From: Platycnemis pennipes
Lineage: Eukaryota > Arthropoda > Insecta > Odonata > Platycnemididae
Direction of reading: 5' to 3'
NCBI GenBank assembly: GCA_933228895.1
Contig: OW121857.1
Span: 77,681,672 to 77,745,671, forward strand
Length of the DNA: 64,000 nucleotides
The position numbers and the translations under genes were made by a program. Below the pieces are notes generated by a model, which saw nothing but the letters and a program-made list of their open reading frames with translations, searched no databases and was not told the origin of the DNA. Shown one piece after another: positions 56,926-64,000 of the stretch (position 1 is its first letter; the number at the start of each line of letters is the position of its first letter).

Positions 56926-59900
56926 ATGCCAAATCAGGCCTATTACCGAGGTGAACTATATCCCAAAGCAGGATTCGTAACCGCTGTTTTTGGTTTTTCA
57001 GCCCAACTATCCTGAAGTCCGAGGCCGGCATTAACTGAAGTATACATTACAATTTTTCTCAAATCACGAGCACCCGCAGTACTAGCTAATATCTTACTTC
57101 AATACAATCCACTTCTAATGTAATTAGAGAAAGGTTCATTTTGCTGAATAAAGTATTGATATCAAAGGTATTGTAGTAAATGTTACATCATTCCCTTCGC
57201 GTAAGAAAACCTATGTATGTAATGAAGTAGCTCACAACAAAGAAGGCAAGGGTAAGCATAATAGTAAGAGGACTATAGCGTGAATAAGCGTAAACTTTTA
57301 GTTACTTTGATAGTATCGCGGACGATGAGTACACTACCTGTAATTTTCGATATTTGCTTTGGCAAAATAGGCACTGGACGTAAATAAAAGACTGAAGAAG
57401 AGCCTGACATGGCAAGCGACATCGTAAGCTGCCAAAGCATGGACATTAATGAAATGTGGATGAAAATAAATCTGCGGCACCTGAGATAAGGATGTGTGGA
57501 AGGAAGGAAAAATATGAGATGGATAGTAAGGTGGACAAACGTGGATTTGGAATGGAAGGAATTTCGGAGGCAAGGTGGATGATAATATGGGTTGATGATA
57601 TTTTGAAGGCCGCGGAGAGTGACTGCGGGAGAATTTGAAGTGAGCGTGGAAGAAGAAGAAAAGGAAGTCTGAATGGAATTAAGAGAGATAGTACGCCTTG
57701 TGAGGGATAGGAGTATACAACTACCTGAACTACAACTACATTTTTCGAGAAGGAAAGCTCCATATAAACCTCCATTAGGGAATACAGGTAGATAGGATGC
57801 TAAAATATGAATTGTCAAAAGATTAAGAATAAAAATGGAAGATTAACCGATAAAATTATTTTTTAATATCGCGAGTACTCCCGTAACCGACAAATGTATT
57901 GAGTACTTATCCAGCTTGGACCAGCAGATTTTCATTTAGTAGGGATGAAACAAATGAACAGTGGCTATATATTAGATCGCCGACTGCTAAATTCAAGTTT
58001 TTGAATAGGTTGCCACTAAAGTATTTTCCATTTCCCGTCCTTTCCATTATGAAAACAGCGCGGAGTAAAACTTTTACAATATCTTAGATTGTTGTAACAG
58101 TGCACGAAAACGCACAGTTTTTGTACTTTGTATAAAAATGTTTTAATTTGATTACGATTTGCATGTGTGTGTGCTATTGATGCCGAGATAAGCCAGTATT
58201 AATAAGTATTACAATTAAGTATAAAATGAAAAAATGTTGAGCTCACAAATCAACGCCCCAAACGACTGCAAACTTCATTTATCAAAGTAAAGATCTGATA
58301 ACGCAAGAAGGATTCAACTGTGACGGAACGTTAGTACTTACGCACTTCACGTTTTTACACTTAAGCTTCGCGAGAGTTGATTAATCTTTGGTCGCGCCTC
58401 TTTCATAAAGCCGTGACCTATGGATGGTTGGTAAAATAAAAGCTAATCTTGAGTATAATCTTTGAACAAATGAAACAGAGGTTAGCTATTATTCAAACAC
58501 TTGATGGGTACGAGCTTCATTTTCAAAGGCTTCTAGCTACTATTACGACAGCCAAACAATTCATGACTCGAAATGCACGTCTCTAAATGGGATAAAGTGC
58601 GGCTGAACAACTCCATGAGTAATTGATGCAAAAGGTTTAGTAGCCATCACCTTGCACTACAAATTCACAGAGCTTCCGAAGCTCATTCAATCAATTTATA
58701 ATTGAGATAGCTGCTGGTATTAATGCATAGTAATTATGGGAAGCTTTTGGGGCATTATTAGTAAGAACAATCGCTGCATGTGGTAGTATTTAACTGATTA
58801 TTCAAGTAAACTCGTAAATTCCGTCATTTTTTGCAATATCCAAGACATTTCCTTCACGTTTTGCATTAACACCATGAGGAGGGACATTAGCTGTCTACTT
58901 CACGGATGGTAATTTGTGTACCACTAATAAATTTTGCTTTATAAGTTCTGAGTATTTCCGTTGCGATAATGGATAAGTTATTACCTCGTGCACACGACAA
59001 GTTCTGGGTTTAAATTAATTGCTAACCTTCAGGTCATCCTGTAAGGAAAAGGAAATTGCAATGGCAATATATAGAAGATATATTCAACATTCTTCTTAAC
59101 AGTTTTCTGAGGAATGAGGAATGCATTCCAAACGGGAGATCACCACAAAGGTAAGATTCTGTTGAAAGATTAGATGCTATCACATCGCTAGGCTCCCTTG
59201 ATGCTACTGTAATCACATCTTTGAGGGAAATATTTGCGAAAAAAATGAGGAAGAGACAAGAATCAGCTTCTATTTATCTCCTTTACCGGTTATATTTGCA
59301 GTTTCAAATTCCATCTTTAATTTTATCCATAAGCTCCTCTGCAATGCTGTCTTCCTCCATGAAACCAGTATTTTCCAGGGCGTATGTCTTCAACACTGAA
59401 CGTAAATCAAACACACCAATAACAAGAGGCTAAAAAATCTTCCTTCATAGGCTTTTTGATAAGTTAAAAGCCGAGAGGCACATAACACTCGGTAAACTTA
59501 CACCTCCAGCCGACTTGCGAACATCTTTAACCAACGTCATGTGCAACGCGATGACGCATGAAATCAACAACAAGCTGATCACATATCAAAGTAGAGAGGC
59601 AAAGACGGGCACGAAAGGTTTTCAGGATTTCACGCCTCTAATTCAAAAGTCAGAGCCAATCTGTTAAGAAAACACAAGAACGCCACCAGAATCAAGTTTA
59701 ATTCATGGCCGATTCACCGAGTGATTGCCGACTATGACGATGTTTTCTTGACCGTCAATAGTACTTTCTAAACACCAATACAACACGTTTCAATCTTGGC
59801 AGAAGCGACCACCAAAACCTTTTATCTTCAGTAAATGCATATGCCAGCGTAATAAATCGCAAAAAGCTTTCCTTTCATCTATTATGATGTACGATTAGCG

Positions 59901-60094
59901 GGTATGACAGCGATGAAGCAGAAAATATAGTCGGCTTGATAGGGAAAATACCGAAGGCCTCGTATCTCGAGCCTACCGGATACAGTCGTAGATCATATAT
60001 CTACATCTTCTAATGGGTAATGAGAGATACTTTATACATAAAATTAGTAGGAATAAACATAGTTTGTTTCTTTCATGGGCAAAGTTAGAAGAGG
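56926..60094. other. No gene seen
   Basis: A pair of overlapping frames at 57273-57818 (181 codons on the minus strand, 60 on the plus) lies in a purine-rich plus strand and has no domain I recognise. The rest is AT-rich with short frames. Confidence 0.45.
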
Positions 60095-60535
60095 TAAATG
60101 AGTGTTAGTATCTACATCTACCCTGCAAGGCACCATAAAAGTGTGTGACAGGGGGTGAATTCACACTAAACATGCATTACATATCATGCATAAAAAGGAT
60201 TAGTAATTATATAGTGATGACGAATGTGAAAGAGAAGAAATACGCAAATATGAAGTGATTAGCCGATATAAGAACTCAGTGGAGAGCTGCGTCAAACCAA
60301 TCTGAGGATTGATGGCTAATGATGATGAATTATATACCTACGTAGTCTAAACTTCACGATTTAAAAAAAATAAAAATAGCAAATAAAGCATGCAAAACCA
60401 TGCCGTTAGTTGGGTTAGCTTATACTAACATGCAACTTAATATAACACTAGAAGGTCCCTATACTTACCTGCTATTACCTCTGCTATCCATTGATGCACT
60501 TGTACTTATACTTCCATTTATCATACATTCGAGCG
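60095..60535 (-). mobile_element. LINE-A 3' fragment split by an RTE insertion
   Basis: The tail (TATCTACATCTACCCTGCAA, GGCACCATAAAAGTGTGTG) is at 60109-60150. The 3' untranslated region runs to 60213 (GCATAAAAAGGATTAGTAAT) and resumes after 60336. ACCTCTGCTATCCATTGATG at 60477 matches 53080-53095. The interrupting piece is listed separately. Confidence 0.78.
60214..60327 (+). mobile_element. RTE 3' end insertion (114 bp) with 9-bp duplication
   Basis: Plus-oriented 3' end of the RTE family: TATAAGAACTCAGTGGAGAG, CTGCGTCAAACCAATCTGAG, then a GATGATG tail. AATTATATA is duplicated at 60205-60213 and 60328-60336. It is severely truncated at the 5' end, as is usual for LINE insertions. Confidence 0.82.
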
Positions 60536-61149
60536 AAAGATTGACAAGAGACTTTCGTGAAACACTTCAACATAATACTGGACTTAACATATCCTTAACT
60601 TAATATAACACTTGACAAAAACTTTGCACACGCCAAATAACAACCAAACAAGAAGAAGGTGTAGCACAGTAGTTGCTCTCATTAGCATGTTAGCCTCGAT
60701 CTTCGATATCCTGAGATCGATCGTGGCCAGTTCATCCAGGAATGAGAGAGATGTATTCTCGAGAGTGGATGTTTCGTACTTATGGCGGAAGCTTACACAG
60801 CTCTCCATCGAATCATCGGGAGACATTCCCTTGGTCAAACATTACGCAGAATTTAAACGTTCCCGGGACCGGTATTCGAACCACAGAACTAAAACATTCC
60901 AAGCCAATAAGAATAACTCCACGCTACCCAAGATTCCTAATCCCAAAGGCAATATTTGGCAAATGATTTTATCTTCTAAGTACCTATTCTGCTAGCCGCC
61001 TCGAGGGTGTATGGAAAGGAGTGTATCATCACCGACCATGGCTGCAATACTATTCTATTATATAGCACAATATATTATTATAACGCCAAATAGACCATAA
61101 AAAGTCCACCTTTTACACAACATTCAATGTGTAATGAAAGTGTACGGTA
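60536..61149. other. No gene; possible LINE-A tail scrap
   Basis: GCTAGCCGCCTCGAGGGTGT then ATGGAAAGGAGTG at 60992-61024 resembles an inverted LINE-A tail. Frames on both strands at 60584-60995 have no domain. Confidence 0.35.
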
Positions 61150-61660
61150 TAAGAGTACGGAAATAAAGTTTATAAATGGTTAACGGCGTCCGGACATTCC
61201 GTGGTCGACAATTCCTAGTCCAGACGGGGGGGGGGACCCAAATATTTCCCAAGATAATCTCCCTAAGTGCGAGGTTTGGTATTTACTAATTGTCTCGCCG
61301 CCGTTATCGCCAGAGGCTAGAGTCCCCTCGACACTCTCCGTGCCGTTTGGACATACCCCCTCCCTCCGAGCTTGGAAGCGTTGACCTGCAAATGCCCGGA
61401 CGACGTAATACGGTATAAATATGCCGATCCTCTCTAGGATCGGGGGATTATAAGTTGGTTGACAGAGACGAGCGCACGGGACGATTCTGCCCGTCGCCGT
61501 CACTTGTAAAATTATCCGCTATTCTTTCAGAACATTAAACTCTCTGTTATCACTTCGCGTGAATTTTTATTCTTTGGTGCCCTATGCCCTAAACGGGAGA
61601 CGCAACCGCTCGAGTCTCCCTCCGTCTACATTAGTGTCAATCACTACATAGGACGTTTTT
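61150..61660 (+). mobile_element. Putative 5' LTR of a gypsy-type element (left edge uncertain)
   Basis: GC-richer sequence upstream of a primer-binding site, with a TATA box (CGGTATAAATATG, TATAAAT at 61414-61420), is expected of an LTR. The exact left boundary cannot be fixed because the 3' LTR lies outside the window. The right edge should be within about 12 bases of 61661. A G run of 10 lies at 61226-61235. Confidence 0.55.
61414..61420 (+). promoter_or_regulatory. LTR TATA box
   Basis: TATAAAT within CGGTATAAATATGCC, about 250 bp upstream of the primer-binding site, is suitable for driving the genomic transcript of the retrotransposon. Confidence 0.5.
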
Positions 61661-61677
61661 TGGTGTCAGGTGTGGGG
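61661..61677 (+). other. Primer-binding site, tRNA-Leu type
   Basis: TGGTGTCAGGTGTGGGG starts with the TGG expected opposite a tRNA CCA end. From memory, the 3' end of animal leucine tRNAs would give TGGTGTCAGGAGTGGGA, so 15 of 17 bases agree. It lies 305 bases before the gag start codon. Confidence 0.72.
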
Positions 61678-61981
61678 TAGGGCATAGCGAAGTAGATTTA
61701 GTACCGGCAGACCGGGGCAGAGAACGAGTACCGAAAGAAGGCGATAAAGGAGCAGCGTGGAGGAGCCAAACAGAGAGGACGCAAGCGGAACCCCCAGCGG
61801 AAGGAGCCGCTGCCTTGCAGTCCGACCCAGAGTAAGCGGTACGACACAGCAGTGGAACGAGACAGCGCGGCGCCGGAAGATAAGAGAAAGAAGATAATCT
61901 TCGAGAGGGAAAGAAGATTAAGTGGTAAGTCGCACTCAAATTCCTTTCTTCCTTCCCACTGATTGTGCAGTATTCGTAACG
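61678..61981 (+). other. Untranslated leader of the gypsy element
   Basis: This is purine-rich leader between the primer-binding site and the gag ATG. It would contain any packaging signal. No frame of its own is convincing. Confidence 0.5.
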
Positions 61982-64000
61982 ATGGCCCCTCCAAACGAGA
62001 GTAATGTCAGCGCAAGTCAGGAGAGTTATTGCAGTGTAATGGAGGCAATGAAATTGATTGCGCAGCCTTTTGATGGCGACAAAAAGAAATTAAGAGAGTT
62101 TATTGAAAACGTAGATGTGGCCTTTGAATTGGTTAACCCAATAGATTACGAGAAGTTATTGAAATTTGTTAAGGCGAAAATTACTGGAGATGCTCGCTCC
62201 AAACTTATGGTGAGAGACGAAACCAATACATGGGAACAAGTGAGGGGCATATTAGAAGAGAATTACGCCACTCGCAGGACCCTCGATTACTATGCTTGCA
62301 CGATGTTCGGGGCGAGGCAGCAATTACATGAAGGCATCGCTAGCTGGGCTAGTAGAATCGACGAAATGCAAACTAATTTGCGGAATGCTAGTGCTAAAGT
62401 TGTGGGAAGCCGAAATTTGGCCGGAGCACTTTCGCTCGTCAATTACTTGGCCAAGGCTTGTTTCATTCAGGGTCTTGAAAATGAACGAGTTCAGACCATA
62501 GTAAGAAGTAAGGGAGACGGAATTCTCTTACCTGAGGCAGTTGAAGTAGCTTTAGAAGAAGAAAGCGCAATCCTTTCAGGAGTTGAAAGAAAGAAGATTA
62601 TGTTCAAAAGCATTCCTAATTGCGAGAATTGTGGGAAACCAGGGCACAAGGCGAGTAATTGCTATTTAAGGGTTAAACGAGAAGTAAGCAAACAAGTGAG
62701 AGCTTTGAAAGAAATGAAATGTTTTAGCTGTGACCGTATGGGACATTTAGCTAAAGATTGTAAGATGGGAATAAAATGCTATAATTGCAACCGAATGGGT
62801 CATTTAGCAAAAGATTGTAGGGTCCCGAGGAGGACAAAAGAAAATTCAGGTTCCGATAGAGGGAACAAATGGGATGAACGAGGCACGGGTCCTCGAAATA
62901 ACACAGCGGAGATACGAGGAGTGAATCCCGTTGGAGAAAAGAAGGCGAACACCTTAACTTTTGAAGTGTTAGAGAGCAAAAAGGGTCGGATTACGCTCTT
63001 GATTGACACGGGAGCGGACGTAAGTCTAGTAAAGGCATCCGCACTGAAAAGAGGAACCAAGTATTACACAGATAACAAGATGACTCTCAAAGGAGTTACT
63101 GATAAAAGTTTTGAGACTATGGGATGCCTTAAGATGAAATTAATGACTCGTGATAAAATGAAAGATCATTCCTTTCACTTGGTAGATGATAGATTGGCGA
63201 TAAATTGTGATGGCATATTGGGCAATGATTTCTTCAGAGCCATGGGGGCTCAAATCAACTATTCTCAAAGAAAGGTTAAAATGGGTAACGCAGAAATAGC
63301 GTTTGATAGGCACAAGGAGGAAGGTGACTCGAGAACACGATTCAGTAGTCTGCGGTTACCCCCGCGGAGTGGGGTGATAATAAAATGTGCTGCGGAAAAC
63401 GAGGGAGAAGGAATAATTGAAAAGCGAGAGGTATCCCCTGGGATTTATTTGGCGGAATCTCTCACCCTGAGTAAAAATGGAGAGTGCATTACGAGCATAG
63501 TGAATACCACTGAAGTGGAAACGGATATTCCGACCCCAGTGGTCTCGTTAGCAAGAGTAGAGGAGGAGGAAGATGTAAATTTTCCAGAAGTGAAAAAGGT
63601 GGAAAAGGCACTAAATAGAAGGGAAAAGATTACCTCTCTTCTTAGGTTAAACCATTTGAATGCCGAAGAGAAAAGAGAACTGGTAGGGACTTTGAAAGAA
63701 TATAGTGATGTCTTCTACCTTCCTGGAGATTCTCTCTCATGCACGAGGGCGGTGGAGCATGCAATTCCCACTCCAAGCCTAGGGCCCGCCCAAGCTATCA
63801 GGAGTAAACCCTACCGGATTCCTGAGGCTGAGGAGAAGGATGAAGTTGAAAATCAAATGCAGAAGATGCTGCGAGAAGGCATAATTGAAGAAAGCAAGAG
63901 TGCATGGAATTCTCCGATATTGGTGATTCCCAAGAAGATGGACGCCTCCGGCGTAAGAAAAAGGAGAAGTGTGCTGCAGAGACTGAGAGTCCACGAGTTA
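61982..64000 (+). CDS. Gypsy-type Gag-protease-RT polyprotein, partial at the window edge
   Basis: One frame is open for all 673 codons to the window edge, starting at ATG 61982 (MAPPNESNVSASQE). Residues about 25-200 are a gypsy-type Gag (IAQPFDGDKKKLREFIENVD). Three CCHC zinc knuckles follow: C214-C217-H222-C227, C247-C250-H255-C260 and C266-C269-H274-C279. An aspartic protease has LLIDTGADVSLV (catalytic Asp 342) and GILGNDFF at 411-418. The RT N-terminus begins near residue 605 with KPYRIP, GIIEESKSAWNSPILVIPKK ending at residue 652. The last 14 codons (RRSVLQRLRVHEL) fit the next conserved RT block poorly. Gag and Pol share a frame, so no frameshift is needed for Pol. This is a Ty3/gypsy retrotransposon; an envelope gene cannot be judged from this window. 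Confidence 0.9.
   Translation, partial: MAPPNESNVSASQESYCSVMEAMKLIAQPFDGDKKKLREFIENVDVAFELVNPIDYEKLLKFVKAKITGDARSKLMVRDETNTWEQVRGILEENYATRRTLDYYACTMFGARQQLHEGIASWASRIDEMQTNLRNASAKVVGSRNLAGALSLVNYLAKACFIQGLENERVQTIVRSKGDGILLPEAVEVALEEESAILSGVERKKIMFKSIPNCENCGKPGHKASNCYLRVKREVSKQVRALKEMKCFSCDRMGHLAKDCKMGIKCYNCNRMGHLAKDCRVPRRTKENSGSDRGNKWDERGTGPRNNTAEIRGVNPVGEKKANTLTFEVLESKKGRITLLIDTGADVSLVKASALKRGTKYYTDNKMTLKGVTDKSFETMGCLKMKLMTRDKMKDHSFHLVDDRLAINCDGILGNDFFRAMGAQINYSQRKVKMGNAEIAFDRHKEEGDSRTRFSSLRLPPRSGVIIKCAAENEGEGIIEKREVSPGIYLAESLTLSKNGECITSIVNTTEVETDIPTPVVSLARVEEEEDVNFPEVKKVEKALNRREKITSLLRLNHLNAEEKRELVGTLKEYSDVFYLPGDSLSCTRAVEHAIPTPSLGPAQAIRSKPYRIPEAEEKDEVENQMQKMLREGIIEESKSAWNSPILVIPKKMDASGVRKRRSVLQRLRVHEL

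Noticed and set aside
57273..57818. 181-codon minus-strand frame
   Set aside because: It is antisense to a purine-rich strand, which removes stops from the complement, and has a Ser/Leu/Pro-rich translation without a domain.
61130..61648. Exact LTR with TGTA...TACA ends
   Set aside because: TGT and ACA words exist at both positions, but the 3' LTR is outside the window, so the boundaries would be guesswork.
62800..63060. 86-codon minus-strand frame inside the gypsy element
   Set aside because: It is antisense to the Gag-protease coding region and has no motif of its own.

Overview
The window looks like repeat-dominated intergenic or intronic DNA from a large animal genome, most likely an arthropod and probably an insect. 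The grounds are RTE-type and CR1/Jockey-type LINEs, a tRNA-derived SINE family, hAT-like and Harbinger-like MITEs, a small Helitron, Penelope-type hammerhead modules and a Ty3/gypsy element. There is no operon structure and no bacterial-type gene. I cannot name the species. No host protein-coding gene could be identified; almost every convincing coding signal belongs to a mobile element.

Layout. 1-6600 is mostly featureless AT-rich DNA. 6640-8600 holds SINE remnants and a GC/CpG-rich block with a good splice-donor-like site. 8858-9700 is a LINE fragment split by a hAT MITE with an 8-bp target duplication. 10947-12420 holds two palindromic modules with hammerhead-like cores around a diverged direct repeat. 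13632-16978 (minus strand) is a full-length but dead RTE-type LINE bounded by an 11-bp duplication. 18531-18843 is a complete SINE with a 13-bp duplication. 24750-26090 is the best-preserved LINE (called LINE-A here), truncated at its 5' end but open through the catalytic half of its reverse transcriptase. 30160-31085 carries a degenerate repeat series beside a GC-rich block. 32929-32982 is a perfect 24-bp hairpin. 36564-36926 is a small Helitron, 37255-37357 the best hammerhead pair, and 39396-39798 a Harbinger-like MITE. 42769-43883 is a 1.1-kb near-palindromic element. 49131-50390 is a cluster of young tandem duplications. 50785-56925 is dense in SINE and LINE-A copies. 60095-60535 is a LINE-A copy split by an RTE insertion with a 9-bp duplication. 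From about 61150 to the right edge lies the 5' part of a gypsy-type LTR retrotransposon with a tRNA-Leu-type primer-binding site and one open gag-protease-RT frame.

How the parts relate. The LINE-A copies fall into two subfamilies that share a 3' tail ending in GTAGAT repeats. RTE copies share a 3' tail of GATGAT repeats. The SINE copies share a tRNA-like head and a CCAA-type tail in the complete copy. Several insertions are nested, so relative ages can be read directly. The youngest-looking items are the gypsy element, the LINE-A copy at 24750, the tandem array at 49131 and the hairpin at 32929. GC-rich blocks at about 6980, 20900, 31190, 41500, 46250, 51690 and 53570 are the only places where promoters or first exons of host genes might lie, and that is an inference.
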